Assembly (NCBI GenBank): GCA_958510825.1
Contig: OY294048.1
Coordinates: 33,197,026-33,261,025 of the forward strand
DNA: 64,000 nucleotides
Origin: Brachypterus glaber
Taxonomy: Eukaryota > Arthropoda > Insecta > Coleoptera > Kateretidae
Direction: 5' to 3'
Part shown: positions 10,218-21,556 of the stretch, piece after piece
Numbering within the stretch: position 1 is the first letter of the stretch
Layout of the letters: every line of letters starts with the position of its first letter
The notes under the pieces: generated by a model
Databases searched by the model: none
Told to the model about the DNA's origin: nothing
Seen by the model: the letters and a program-made list of their open reading frames with translations, nothing else
Translations under genes and position numbers: made by a program

Positions 10218-11601
10218 TAGTCCAGTCAAATAATAAATACAAATTGCAATAAATGTACACGGGCTGATATTTTAAAGGGTAGTAATGGATGGTAACAGAA
10301 CATTCCTGTTAGTTTTTCACCGGGTGATTTGCGTAAGGGGTGTCCGCTATCTTGAATTTTAGGGGTGAGATGCATCTTACAATAAAAATTCATACAAACA
10401 ATTTTGTTAAGGAGGTAATTTCCAACAATTTTTGTTTGGATCATTTGTTTAATATATTAATAACAATCGAGTTAATTTAAAAATAGCCATGTTGGAGGTG
10501 AAATTGTTTTTTTCTATTTTTCAGCCAAATTATTCATCGGACGATAAAAGTAGTTATAAGCAAACTTGTAGCTCTTGAAATTCTCTATAAGTTTTATATA
10601 TTATAAAATTTCATAGGTACTTTGGTACGGTTACAGAGGGGCGCCCACTGTAACCGTAAGAAAATACTTATGAAAATGCATAATGTATAAACTGATAGAT
10701 AATTTCAAGAGCTACAAGTTCGCTCATAACCACTTTTATCATCCGATGATTTGCCTGAAAAATCGAAAATAATAAATTTCACCCTCAACATGGCCATTTT
10801 TGAATATATATAACTCGATTGTTATTAACATATTTAAAAAATGATCTAAAAGAAATTTGTTGAAAATGTTATCCTAAACAAAATTGGTTATATGCATTTT
10901 TATCGTAATATTTAGCGAGATAACCGAACTCACCCCTAAAATTCAAGATAGCGGACACCCTTTACGCAAATCACTCGGTGAAAAACTAACAGGAATTTTC
11001 TGTTACTATCAACTACTACCCTTTAAAATATCAGCCCGTGTACATTTATTGCAATTTAACCTTTACCTAGCACACCTCCCCTGAGTAACATACCTGGCAC
11101 TGTGGGGTTCGTACGAACCCCAGTGACAAATATCCTTGTAAAACTTGAAATATTGATTATTTTTTTTAGAAAAAATCAGAGATCATCTTCAGATACCCCT
11201 CTAAAGGGTGGAATAGTCAGAGTTTAGAAAAATCAAGATCAGCGTTCAGAAAAAATTCGGAAACTTGAAAAAAAAAAAACGTTTTTTACAAAAAAATTCA
11301 TAACTTTTTTGTTTTTTGATAAAAAGGGCTAAAATTTTAGGTGTGTGTGTGAGTGCCGGGTGGGGTACGTACACACCCCAACCTACTTTGACGACTGCCA
11401 CATACAAACTGAACCGTCGCAGCGCTATCCTAGTGGCATAGGTATAAAAGTGTACCCTTTGACTACCGATAGATGTCGTTACGAGTTTAGATTTCGAAGA
11501 TTTAGATATCGAAAATCGACGAGAAACAGCGTGGGGTTCGTACGTACCCCCTGTGCCAGGTAAAGGTTAACATAGGAATTTCTCGTTATTTGACTGGACT
11601 A
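10218..11601. mobile_element. Foldback element, interrupted by a piggyBac-like MITE
   Basis: TAGTCCAGTCAAATAA (10218) is inverted at the right end (TTATTTGACTGGACTA, to 11601). The arms meet near 10640 with extended matches (GTACACGGGCTGATATTTTA, CACCCCTAAAATTCAAG, AGAGCTACAAGTT and others). The right arm is split by 11060-11566. Removing that insert and one TTAA restores symmetry. TA on each side may be the target duplication. Confidence 0.8.
11060..11566. mobile_element. piggyBac-like MITE with TTAA duplication
   Basis: TTAA at 11056-11059 and 11567-11570 flanks inverted ends CCTTTACCTAGCACA and TGTGCCAGGTAAAGG. Subterminal blocks GTGGGGTTCGTACG and CGTACGTACCCC are also inverted, and a third block (GTGGGGTACGTAC) is internal. 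The TTAA target and CC-starting ends fit the piggyBac superfamily. No transposase is present. Confidence 0.75.
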
Positions 11602-13264
11602 TAGGACTAAAAATGTTTCAACATAGGACCAAAAATGTTTCGTAATAATATAAAGCTACGCACCTTCAATGACAACCCTGAAAATTAGATTTTTATTTAA
11701 TATTTTAGGAACTCTCTAATTAGAGAGACTTAAGCTACAGAAACGAGTTTGTGCATGCATGTGTTCTTACATCAATAAGGCCTACTACATTTTATGTTAA
11801 TGTAGAAGCTTTAGCCAGGGGCGTACCAAACGGAAAGGCTCAATTATTTTTATATACATTTCTTTTTTTGATAAAATACTGACTTTAATGGGAAAGTGAT
11901 ATATGTGTTTAATTTTAAACATACGAGGTACTAAATACGTAATATGTAATAATTTTAAACAAAGTTCAGCTGTAAATGCATTAAAATTAAATATACTTTT
12001 TAGTTGAGTATTGGACTTTTTATCCATTTATAAAACTTCAAATTAAAAATTAAAACGGATTTTATTCAAAATTAAACCTGAAAAAATATCGTTTTTTTTT
12101 TAAAAATTAAATAATGCAAAAAATTTGTTATTTGCAAAAGGTAGCTATATTCTAATTTAATTTTGTCAAAAACTGGAGTTTAACTCTTTATACAACTACC
12201 GAGAAAAAGTCCAAGAAAATTATAATAACTACGTATACACGCTGCACTATGTCGCCATATGAAAAAAAATATTTTATCATTAAAATAAGGTGGGAACACT
12301 TTAATATGCATAAAAAATAGTTTACTCACAATTTTGAGTTTTTATATTAAAGTTTTAGGACTAAAAGGGTTCATTTGACTTATTTAAAATATTTATTTTC
12401 ACACCACCTTCGAGGGGGGTCCTAAATAATTATATTTCGCTTATTTAGGGTAAGAACTACCTGAATACTAAATTTTAGCTTCACAATAGTTTTCAAAAAA
12501 TGAGTATCCAAACTTAAAAAGCCGGCCGGAAATTTTTGATATAAATATCGCAAAAGAAATGCTTATATCTTCCAATGGGCCAAAATGGGCACTCTTATAT
12601 TTATACAGTATTACTATTACATATTTAAGAATAGTTTTACGTATATCTCTGTTGGACCACGATGGACGAACGAAATTATTCTCAAATTTTACGTGCCACA
12701 GACACGTAGAAAAAAGGGCCTCAAATATACCGCTAGAATTTTACGTAAAAAATGTTTTTTGGTATATATTTATAAATAAATCTTTAAAGACATGTACTTG
12801 CTATGCTTCTTTCAAATTTTAAGCAAAAATTTTAGTATGTTTAGAAATTAGGATGTTTTTTTGTGTAAGCATGTCAAAACAGGTTTTTGAGTAACCGTTG
12901 TGCATAGACATAAATATCGCATTGGCGCATATTCCCAAATTTATTACAAATAAAATTATTTTTTTCTAATGTAGAAAAGTATAGTAAAAATTTTAAATGG
13001 TTTTTGATCCTTATTTCCTAATTTCATTTGCCTATTTATGGATTCTTTTTTTCCGTTGGCAAAATATTATATATAACTATTTCTCATTTTACCGTACAAT
13101 AAAACTTCATAGTCAAGTTGTCTCAAGTATAGAGTACAAGTTGTTAAAGCTCTTTGAATTCAGGAGGTTTGTCTACATCATTTCTTCCTGGAAAACTTTT
13201 ATTGCCTTTTTTACAATATTCTATTTTCTAAAGCTATAAAAAAAGGAAAAATTCCCGAAGTTTG
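11602..13264. other. Low-complexity AT-rich intergenic DNA
   Basis: No exon or recognised element was seen. Positions 12380-12420 carry a short G-run (CGAGGGGGGTCC). Open frames near 12559-12822 and 12997-13239 are Phe/Leu/Ile/Tyr-rich and look like AT-bias artefacts. Confidence 0.4.
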
Positions 13265-13914
13265 TATACTCGTTTCAATCTGAGAATGGGACTCTGACGT
13301 CACAGCGAGTAAACTAAATACCACTCTGTAGTGTAACTGAAACTTATTTATTAATAATCACAATAAAAATTGTACTAAATATCAGTATATATCAAAATCA
13401 TATAATATTTTAAATAAACATATCACAATTTAAAATTAAGTAACCAGTGTATTTTTCAGTTTACGTTTGAATGAATTCAGAGAGATAGTTTTTAATGTCT
13501 AGCGGTAAATTTTTATATTCATTGAGTGCTTTGAAAAATAGGTTTTTATAGTTCTATTATTATTTGTTCTAACAATGTGAATATTTGTATTTGATCTGGT
13601 ATAATGATCATGAATGTCATTATTAAAAATTATAAATTTATTAAAATACGTAGGCGTCAAGCCATTTAATACTTTATATAAATATCATTGAACAGTAGTA
13701 TGTTTTTACATTTATATTAAAACACTGTAAAGTATTAAGCATTAATACATAATTATTATATAGATATAAACAAAAATCATTTATTACATCTTAAGAAATA
13801 AATTTCAATTACCCTACAGAGTGGTAAGAAATAAATTTCAATTACCCTACAGAGTGGTATTTAGTTTAGGCGCTGTGACGTCAGAGTCGCATTTTCAGAT
13901 TGACACGAGTATAT
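13265..13914. mobile_element. TIR element with CRE-like sites, carrying a LINE relic
   Basis: TATACTCGTTTCAATCTGAG (13265) is mirrored to 13914. Both arms hold GACTCTGACGTCACAGC-type sequence, so each terminus contains a full TGACGTCA palindrome, followed by TAAATACCACTCTGTAG. The right arm has a 34-bp tandem duplication (13791-13858). The interior contains a reverse-oriented LINE 3' fragment. Confidence 0.75.
13447..13690 (-). pseudogene. LINE ORF2 C-terminal relic
   Basis: The minus-strand translation, with two or three frameshifts, gives LNGLTPTYFNKF, then DIHDHYTRSNTNIHIVRTNN, FFKALNEYKNLPLDIKN and NSFKRKLKNTLVT. This matches the layout seen at the C-terminus of many insect LINE ORF2 proteins (Tyr-x-Thr-Arg, N-x-L-P-x-x-I, F-K-x-x-L-K). 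It is far decayed, and the clade cannot be fixed. Confidence 0.65.
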
Positions 13915-14116
13915 AAAACTAGAGTTTTTACCGATAAGAATATAATAATACATATCGTAATAATAATAAACAATACAATAACAATGATTTTGATTCTAAT
14001 TAGCTATTATACAGTGCGTGTCTAAAGTTAGCCCCCGCTTTACTTTTGAACGGCTTAAGATATGAACTTTTTTGGAACATGTAAATAACATAACCCAAAT
14101 AATTTTTTGGTATACA

Positions 14117-14826
14117 TACAGGGTGATCCATAACTGGCATGCCAAAATTTAAGAGGTGATTCTAGATCCAAAAATATAAAAAAAGTTCCTATAAAGGTTG
14201 GTCCGGAAATGAGATTGTAATAAAAATAAGGTTTTTAATTAATAACTCGGGTACCGTTTAAGCTAGAGCGGCGAGCTTTTGCATGTATACTAGTATTAAT
14301 AAGGGCAATAAGTTTATGTTAATTTATTTTTTTAATTTATCCAGAGGCGTGCCCAGACGGACAAAATATATGAGGCTTAAAACATTTTTGCCCCAAACTT
14401 TTCTATGTGTATGTTTTTTGGATTTGTTGTAAAAAATATAGATTTCTAGAGTAAAAATACATATAAAATATCATATAGTGTAACACTGTAGGAGCAACCG
14501 TTATCAAAAAAAATGCAAAAAGAGGAAGTAACATTTTGTGCCACCAAAAACGTTACTTTTTAAAAGGTTATTACTCCTTTAATATTAAATTTAGGTGTTT
14601 TGGTGTATAATACTTTTTTGCTCAGTTTTAAATGAAGAATCACCCTGCAGCATTAAAATTTTATTGGTGCTTTTTTTTGTTCCCCATTCAATACGTCATC
14701 TTCGAAGGGCCGTAGCTCCCTTAGGGCTCATTTCCGGACCAACCTTTATAGAAACTTTTTTTCATATTTTTGGATGTAGAATCACCTCTTAAATTTCGGT
14801 ACTCGAGTTCTGGAACAGGCTGTATA
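14117..14826. mobile_element. Foldback MITE, family B copy 2
   Basis: Starts TACAGGGTGATCCA and ends near GCTGTATA. The arms share TTTAAGAGGTGATTCTA, AAAAAGTTCCTATAAAGG and TGGTCCGGAAATGAG in inverted orientation. The centre holds AAGTAACATTTTGTGCCACC/GTTACTTTTTAAAAGG, like copy 2827-3552. The right terminal CCCTGT is mutated to GGCTGT. Confidence 0.8.
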
Positions 14827-15183
14827 TTTTATATATTTACAGGGCTAAATGGAGGCAGGGTGGCAAGTGCAATACATAATTTTTAAAGCTTATTAGAATA
14901 CCTTTTTGAGCATATAATTTTTAATGTTAAAAAGTACAACCATCTCCAATATACTTTATTTTTATGTAGGGTGAATACAGTCGTTTTTATAAATGTAAAT
15001 AAATGGTACAGATCACATTTTTATTTAATGCGTTAACAAAGTTAGCTTTGAAAACTAAAAAAGATGGATGGCTTAATTTTCAAACTTTTTGACAGATACA
15101 AAATAATGTCATCCTGTGTTCTTTAGTTTTCAAGTCAACTGTGCAAATTAAAATTACGATTTAAATAAAAATATGATTTACAC
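14827..15183. other. AT-rich intergenic DNA
   Basis: Nothing recognisable. It ends with ATTTACAC, the target duplication of the next element. Confidence 0.4.
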
Positions 15184-15734
15184 GGCAGACTAACATCTCT
15201 ACTCTAAATTTCTCTACTCCGTAACATTCCTACTCCATAACATCCCTACTCCACAACAACTCTACTCCGTAACATCTCTACTCCATAACATCTCTACTCC
15301 GTAACAACTCTACTCCACACTATATGCACTTTATTAGCCACTTAATAATAAATGAGCAGTTTAAAGAACAAATAATCTTCTTCTTCTAGATTATTTTATT
15401 TTTTTCCTAGAAAACGTTTATCTTTAAATGTAAATCTAGAACAATCATAAATGAATTATTCTAAAAACAACAATGACCGCGTACTCTTAACATACACTAA
15501 TATGTAAGTAATTAATAAACTGAATTCATTTTTGACAGTGACTTAGCATGAAAAATATTCTTTTGAGTTAAGACAAGTGGCTAATCGAGTGTCTATAGTG
15601 TGGAGTAGAGTTGTTACGGAGTAGAGATGTTATGGAGTAGAGATGTTATGGAGTAGAGTTGTTGTGGAGTAGGGATGTTATGGAGTAGGGATGTTAGGGA
15701 GTAGAGAAATTTAGAGTAGATATGTTAGTCTGCC
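15184..15734. mobile_element. hAT-like MITE whose termini are a 15-16 bp minisatellite
   Basis: ATTTACAC is duplicated at 15176-15183 and 15735-15742 (8 bp, hAT-like). The ends are GGCAGACTAACAT and ATGTTAGTCTGCC. Each arm is then a head-to-tail array of about eight copies of CTACTCCGTAACATCT-type units (15195-15320), inverted at 15600-15722. The 280-bp centre is AT-rich and non-coding. The architecture resembles Drosophila FB elements, whose long terminal repeats are also internally repetitive; relationship is not implied. Confidence 0.8.
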
Positions 15735-15742
15735 ATTTACAC

Positions 15743-16275
15743 CATTTGTTTTTATTTATAAAATGGCTGTATTTACCTTTAATAAAAAAACGGCTTTTTC
15801 TATTATATTAGTATTTTCCCTCTTTGTCCCCTTGCTGCTTTCCAATGTTAACCATATTTGACGTCAGGTAAACTACGAAGGTCCTAATTCGTATAGTGAA
15901 AGAATTTTTTTAATCGGACCTTTCGTTTAGAAGTTATAAGGTTTAAAGACAGAGGACGGACAGACCGATATTTTTTTAACACTCACCTTTTTCATATTTT
16001 CTCGAACTTTCATGGCATTCTGTCCGAATACGCAAAAAAATTGATTTTTCGGTCCACTTCGCCCATAAAACAACAACGTGCTAGAAACAAAACATGCGCC
16101 CTTTGGTGTTGGAGATAAGCGTTTTTGTAATGTAGTGATTATAAACAATGATTTTATAATTATATCTAAAATACATATACTAAAGTTCAAGTACGTAATA
16201 TGTAAATATAATAAATTAGAAAAAACGTAAAAAAACGATCGGCCTATACGATTTTTATATTTGCCTAAATTACTT
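15743..16275. other. Interspersed repeat with GACAGA motif; no gene
   Basis: Positions 15940-16040 (ACAGAGGACGGACAGACCG, TTTTTTTAACACTCACC, TTCTCGAACTTTCATGGCAT) are the reverse complement of sequence at about 23570-23660, marking one repeat family. A 32-codon ATG frame at about 15762 (hydrophobic) is considered coincidental. Confidence 0.45.
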
Positions 16276-16767
16276 CTTTAGGTGGGCACTGATAAAACAG
16301 TTTATTTGTGTCAACTAAATATTTGGTTGGATATGGCCAATTAAATTATTTGGTTGTGTCAAATAAATTTTATTTTTGTCAAATAAACAACTATTTTGTT
16401 CCCATTAATAGATAATTTTAAAATTAAAAGATTTGTTTACATGAACTAAATTTTCTTGGTTACTTTTTTTTTTGAATTTTAATTTTTATTTATCATTTAA
16501 AATTAGTTTAAAATATAATTTACGTTTTTATATCTTAAAATTAATCATTAAACAAAAATTGCCTGCAATATTTGAAGTTTATAGAACAAACAATATTTTA
16601 ATATCTTTCATAGTCAACTCTTCTCTTTTTCACTGCAAGTAACCAAGCCACATGGTAAAAATTAACTTAAAAACACAATTTCGTAGAAAACTAAACTTAA
16701 AAGCTGTGTTTACACTTGCACGGAAGAAGCCAAGCGATTGTCTTTTATCCTTTTGCCCACCTAAAAG
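16276..16767. mobile_element. Chimeric TIR element containing pieces of three families
   Basis: CTTTAGGTGGGCA (16276) and TGCCCACCTAAAAG (16754-16767) are inverted. Inside are an end of the 1049-2119 family (16287-about 16452), a stretch matching the flanks of the piggyBac-like MITE at 55108 (16480-16560), and a stretch shared with the foldback at 18979-19487 (16608-16750, for example CTTTTTCACTGCAAG and CCAAGCGATTGTCTTTT). Confidence 0.55.
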
Positions 16768-17167
16768 CAAAAAAAGTACTAACCTATTATAGGCCTATAT
16801 TAACACGCAAATGCGTTAATTTTTTGGAGATACGAGGTTAAGAAAGTAACACGATGATATCCAAGTTAGAGATAGTAATCAATTTTTACGTAGATAGGCC
16901 AGCTCTCTACGGAGCAGTTATGTCTTTGAATAAGATTTATGTGAGACCACAACGTGCAAGCCAATGCACAATAAAACATTAAAGCGAACCATTTTTATTG
17001 TTTCTTTTATATAAAATGTGCTTAAATTTAAAGCTTATAAAATTGTGATGGAAAAGGCAAGGCCGTCTTTAGGGTGGGGCAAAAGGGGTGGGACGTCAAA
17101 ATGCTTTAAGAGAAAGATTAAAAAATAACAAAAAAACAAAATAAAAAAATTCACTGCCTAAAACCTT

Positions 17168-17315
17168 ATCCACAGGTTTGCCTAACCAAACATAACGTAT
17201 AATACATAATGACATAATTTGCATATATTCGTACTCTTCTTCTTCTATCGTCTATTAACCAATCTTAAGGGCTTATGTTATTATGAGTTATGTTTGGTTA
17301 TGCAAACCTGTGGAT
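17168..17315. repeat. Hairpin MITE, 148 bp
   Basis: ATCCACAGGTTTGCCTAACC and AAACATAAC on the left pair with GTTATGTTTGGTTATGCAAA and CCTGTGGAT on the right. The loop contains CTTCTTCTTCTA. Confidence 0.7.
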
Positions 17316-18577
17316 TTTAGCTGTCTAAAAAAAGCTACTGGGATCCCCACCAGCCAAAAATAATGGGTTAAACCTTTTAACATTTTAATGAAAAGGTATA
17401 AATTAAAGTTGTTAATTTATATTATTTTAGTGTTTTTTCCCCTAAAAATCTGACTTGGAGTGAGCGTTTGTGGCATTAACCAAGTTTTTTAAGTCAATTT
17501 AGATATTAAAACAAAATCTTGCAGTGAAAAAAAATTAACCCTCGAAGTATGAAAATTAACGTTGTTATAAAATTCAAATATTGGAATTTATAAAAAAATC
17601 AGAAGTAATAAATATATTTTTTTAAACCCATGTAAATTTACAATTAAGGGCATGTCTAAGAAAAGCTGTCGTGTTTTTTGATAAAGTCATTGCATGTTGC
17701 AAATAACCAATGGTTATTAACTAATGGTTATTAACCATGTTTAAACAATTTCATGCGCGCCGTAAATTAACAAAGCGCTAGCGCGAAAATAATTAAGATT
17801 TCAAAAAAAGTTATAGAATGTTTTTTTTGTAGAAAATGTTATGCTCGACAAATTTTATAGTAGTTTTTTTTGCATAACTACAAATCTGACGGAAATATTT
17901 GTGAAAAATCACATGTGTGCCGACTAATTGCAAAATAATAAATTAGGCTCGTGTCGCACACGTGGGGACTTTTCACCCAATGTTTATAATGACAAAGCGA
18001 ATGCTTTCACAAAAATTTAGACAAGTCGGAATTTTTCTCTACTCTACTTTTTTTTTTAAATCTAGTATGACTAGAGTATACCCGTTTCAAGCAAAATCCG
18101 CATTTCGAAAAAAAGGAAGGTTAGGCGCTTACTCTTCAAATAAGAAAATTATATAACAATAATTTGGAAATATGAATTTGGTTGTCACTCAATATTTTTT
18201 TTCTGTGTATAACACATTTCAATTGATCAAATAAATGTCTGGCCGAGGAAGATCAAAGACTAACGTCTCGCAAATGCAATGAAGCAGCATTTAAATGTCA
18301 AATCGATTATTGACAGGCCAAGCACCGATGCTCGTTAAAATGGCACTCGACAATAGTAGGCTGTCCTTTTAGCCATCTCTTATTGGCGATTCTGCTTTGA
18401 TCGACATACCATGTGTTTTAGATGAAAATAACAACAAATAGTTTCTTGTAGAAAACAGTTTTAACCACATTAGGCTAAATATAGTATATTAAAGTACTAG
18501 TTTCATAATACCCGTACTTTAGTACTTTAGAAAACTCGCCGCAAGCGGCACGTCTAAACTTGTACTTGTACTTACAT
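17316..18577. other. AT-rich non-coding DNA
   Basis: No element boundary or exon was recognised. Positions 18484-18512 (ATACTAGTTTCATAATA-like) resemble the palindrome at 19534-19606. Confidence 0.35.
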
Positions 18578-18983
18578 TTAAGGTCGATTCAGGCATAATT
18601 ATCACTAACTTCATTAAACTAAATTAATAAATTAGGAAATTAATAAAATTAAGAAACATAATCTCAAATTTTCCGTGGCATGCAATAATAAGGTAACTGC
18701 CAAATAGATAATAAGCATGTGTAAATACGACGGAATAAGTAAAACAAAAACAAATATCTATTGCGTAGGACGATTATTACTATATTTGCAGTTGTTGGGT
18801 CTAAAAATCGTGTTTTTAAACCAACTATCTCCAAAAGTACCTTTTATTTTCTTATGTAACTACTGTGTTTTTCCTTAACACTGAAAATGTACGAATTTTT
18901 AAAATACAGAGGTGTCGCCATCTTCATTTTTATTTTGATAGTTTAGTGAAGTTAGTGATAATTATGCCTGAATCGACCTTTAA
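18578..18983. mobile_element. TIR MITE, 406 bp
   Basis: A 35-bp inverted repeat (TTTAAGGTCGATTCAGGCAT and on through ATTATCACTAACTTCA) lies at both ends. The interior is non-coding. It abuts the next foldback, sharing TTTAAA. Confidence 0.7.
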
Positions 18984-19487
18984 ATTGATGACCGATTTAG
19001 GGATTTTTGTTTTGGGTTGGCATTACAATTTTCGCTATGTTTGAAATTCATAGAGCAAACGATATTATGTTTTATAGTCAGCTCTTCTTTTTTTCACTGC
19101 AAGCGATTGTCTTTTGTCCTGTATTGCCAACCCAAAAGACAATCGCTTGGCGTTTGGACTAGTATAAAACTAAACTTAAAATCGGTGCTGAAATTTGCAC
19201 GAAAAACGCCAAGCGATTGTCTTTTGTCCGGTATTGCCAACCCAAAAGACAATAACTTGGCGTTTTCCGTGCAAATGTCAACCCCGCTTTTTAGTTTAGT
19301 TTTCTACGAAATTGTGTTTTTAGTTAATTTTTACCGTGTTAAAATTGTGGCTTGGTTACTTGCAGTGAAAAAGAGAAGAGCTGACTATAAAAGATATCAA
19401 AATATCGTTTGGACTATGAATTTCAAGCATAGCGAAAATTGTAATGCCAACCCAAAACGAAAACCCTAAATCGGTCATCAATTTAAA
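18979..19487. mobile_element. Foldback element with internal secondary hairpins
   Basis: TTTAAATTGATGACCG and GGGTTGGCATTACAATTTTC on the left are mirrored on the right. Towards the centre CCAAGCGATTGTCTTTTGTC occurs in several direct and inverted copies (19096, 19138, 19210, 19245), giving nested hairpins. The long frame across the element is a palindrome artefact. Confidence 0.7.
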
Positions 19488-19533
19488 TGTAAGTTTTTTT
19501 AAACTTTAGAGCAAAATAAAAAAAATAGTATAA

Positions 19534-19606
19534 AGCACTAGTTTCATAACACGTTTTTAGCGCACTAGTGTTATGAAACTAGGATTTTAATATACTATTA
19601 TTTTGA
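19534..19606. repeat. Short palindrome
   Basis: CACTAGTTTCATAACACG and CGCACTAGTGTTATGAAACT flank a TTTTTAG loop; AATAGTATA/TATACTATT is outside. A half-site occurs near 18490. Confidence 0.55.
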
Positions 19607-20162
19607 TTAATTACGAAATCGCGATAGGGTCGAACGATTTTGGGGTTTTAGTGTACATCACATGTGCACATTTTTAAATTGGATCAAAAGTATTTTATTC
19701 GTTTTTTACACCTTTTCTTACCTCGAAACCGATTTTATTTTTTTTGGTTAGTCCTTGATTTGGTTCATGGGCTTTTTTGAAGGTAGGTCGAACGGAAAGA
19801 GCCGAATTTCCTTTTTCTTAAATAAAACATTTATTTTAAATTCAATTAATTTCATATTTAGACAAAAACTTTTCCTTATTTTTACAAACATATAGAAAAA
19901 AATTATTTTTACCAGTAGAGGGCGCTATTGTCAATTTTCGGCCAAAAATCGCTCTTTTTAAACTCAAAAAACTCGAATAAGCATGGCTACCTAGAAAAAA
20001 TTAATACGGAGCAGGATAGCCCCAAACTTCCCCTTTATGGGCTATCTTGAACTCCTTCGGAACTCGAGTCGTTTAAAAAAAAAATGCAATTGAAATACTT
20101 TTTGAAATAGAAGTTTTTTTTATGCAGATATTCAATAAATATGTTATCTTTGTTGAAGTATT
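19607..20162. other. Non-coding repeat-like DNA
   Basis: It contains TAGAGGGCGCTATTG at 19916 and TTCGAGGTAAG on the minus strand at about 19733. These resemble phrases in other insect repeats, but no boundary could be set. No exon. Confidence 0.35.
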
Positions 20163-20169
20163 AAACTAA

Positions 20170-20380
20170 ATCACTCGAATGTGAGGAGTGGTGTAGTGGA
20201 CTACCGCGTCGTACTTGACGAGTTTACTACCTAAAATAGCGTGAGTTCGATTCTCACCGGCGCCGATTTGTCTTTTCCAGTTAATTAATAATTGAAATTT
20301 GGCGAAGGCGTAAGTGAAGCGGATACTCCCTAAAAATGTGTTCGAAAGTCAATTAAAGCCGGTGGGCATTTTTTTATTTT
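20170..20380 (+). mobile_element. tRNA-derived SINE
   Basis: An internal pol III promoter is visible: A-box-like TGGTGTAGTGGA (about 20188) and B box GTTCGATTC (20243-20251) in a perfect 5-bp T-stem (GTGAG/CTCAC). CGTC/GACG gives an anticodon-like stem. No acceptor stem can form (the 3' side GGCGCC has no 5' partner), so it is not a functional tRNA. A tRNA-unrelated body and a T-run follow. Confidence 0.6.
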
Positions 20381-20489
20381 GATTTAGAAAGTACCTACCT
20401 TTTGAATAAATATTACCAAAACTTCAGTAAATAATGACCACATCGGTCAAGAATGTGGCTATGAATTATCTGTGTTAACACAACATTTT

Positions 20490-20745
20490 ACCTTGGAGTA
20501 ATCCATAACAGCCGAGTGTGTTAGATACGACAGGATCAGGTTGCAAGTCTTTGAAACTCAAAGACTCAACCAAGAGGAACTAAGAGATCTCCCCTGGACC
20601 AATATCCTGACCTTTATTGAAAGGACGGGCAGGTTCAAGGAGGACTCAAATTAGTAAATGGCTGGGATTGCCTGGGGTGACAAAAAGGGCCAGAAATGGC
20701 CTAGTTGTACGGCTTTGGCCAACCCAAAAATTTACTACTACTACT
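20490..20745 (+). pseudogene. LINE ORF2 3' end with (TAC)n tail
   Basis: A frame of about 44 codons reads RYDRIRLQVF, LRDLPWTNILTFIERTGRFK and stops at TAG (about 20653). It resembles the C-terminal tail after RNase H in I/R1-type LINEs (CxxYxRIRLxVF... LP...ILxFIxxTGR), which is a family-level judgement. The 3' UTR ends in TACTACTACTACTA at about 20728-20742. It is 5'-truncated. Confidence 0.55.
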
Positions 20746-20867
20746 AATCCATAACTTATTAATGGCTAAATAATAGAATTGCCATTTTGGCCAAATTTCC
20801 CCAGTCCGGACCTGTTTAACGGATTAGGTAGTACAGTCATATAGTCTTATTCGGCATAGTTGTGAAT

Positions 20868-21545
20868 AAAATTTTTATTTTAGCGACCTCAAAAACCCCA
20901 ATATACCAATTTTCAAGAAAACTACCTCCGCCCCTCAGGTGGCGGAGTTTAAGAGTTTAAGGAAGCTACAACCCTCCTAAGGGTACATCTGGGTACATCT
21001 TTAATTAATATCACTGGAACCCTATAAACCACAGTAACAAGTTTTTACACATGCCTTAAAATTGATAAAGGTTATTATTTTATGTAATTTTTATTTGGTA
21101 ATTTTAAACAGGGACGTGCAAAATGGGGGGGGGGGGTGATTTTACTTTTTTGCCCCAAATTTTTTTATCTGTAGATTTTTTGATATTCCAAACCCCTATC
21201 TAGCAATTTTTTTAATTTTTGTGAAAAAAATTGTATTTTCCCCCTTTCCCCATCCCAATTTTTACCGAAAACAATCCCAAGCTTTTGGTAACATACCTGT
21301 ATGCCAAATTTCAAGTCTCTAGCTTAAAGCGTTCTTAAGTTATCGTGCCTACAAGATTTTCCGGAAAGACCTTTCGACCGACCGACCTTCCGACAGACCG
21401 ACCAAAATTTTTTTTGCTCGGAATTGATTTAAGTATATTGACATAAACTGCAATTTAACGCAAAAATAAGCAAACAAAAATTTAAAAAAAAATTGCACGA
21501 ATAAAAGGCTTTCCCAAAATTTAACAAATTTTCAAAATGAGGTAG
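20868..21545. mobile_element. Element of the 95-bp-repeat / GACC family (copy 1)
   Basis: One 95-bp unit lies at 20868-20960 (TTTTAGCGACCTCAAAAACC, CAATATACCAATTTTCA, GCCCCTCAGG). The 3' body at 21280-21545 contains TCTCTAGCTTAAAGCG, TTAAGTTATCGTGCC, a GACCGACCGACC tract, TTTTTTTGCTCGGAATTGA and GGCTTTCCCAAAAT. Copies lie at 31578-32281 and 38199-39110. A G9 run at about 21125 sits in the middle. Confidence 0.6.
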
Positions 21546-21556
21546 CACAATATTGA

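Noticed and set aside
15762..15860. Small secreted-like frame (32 codons, hydrophobic)
   Set aside because: No splice or transcript evidence, flanked by repeats; short hydrophobic frames are expected in T-rich DNA.
19017..19469. 150-codon open frame
   Set aside because: It spans the 18979-19487 palindrome with internal direct and inverted repeats; no domain.
20178..20262. Functional tRNA gene
   Set aside because: B box and T-stem are good, but there is no acceptor stem and the spacing is irregular; called a SINE instead.
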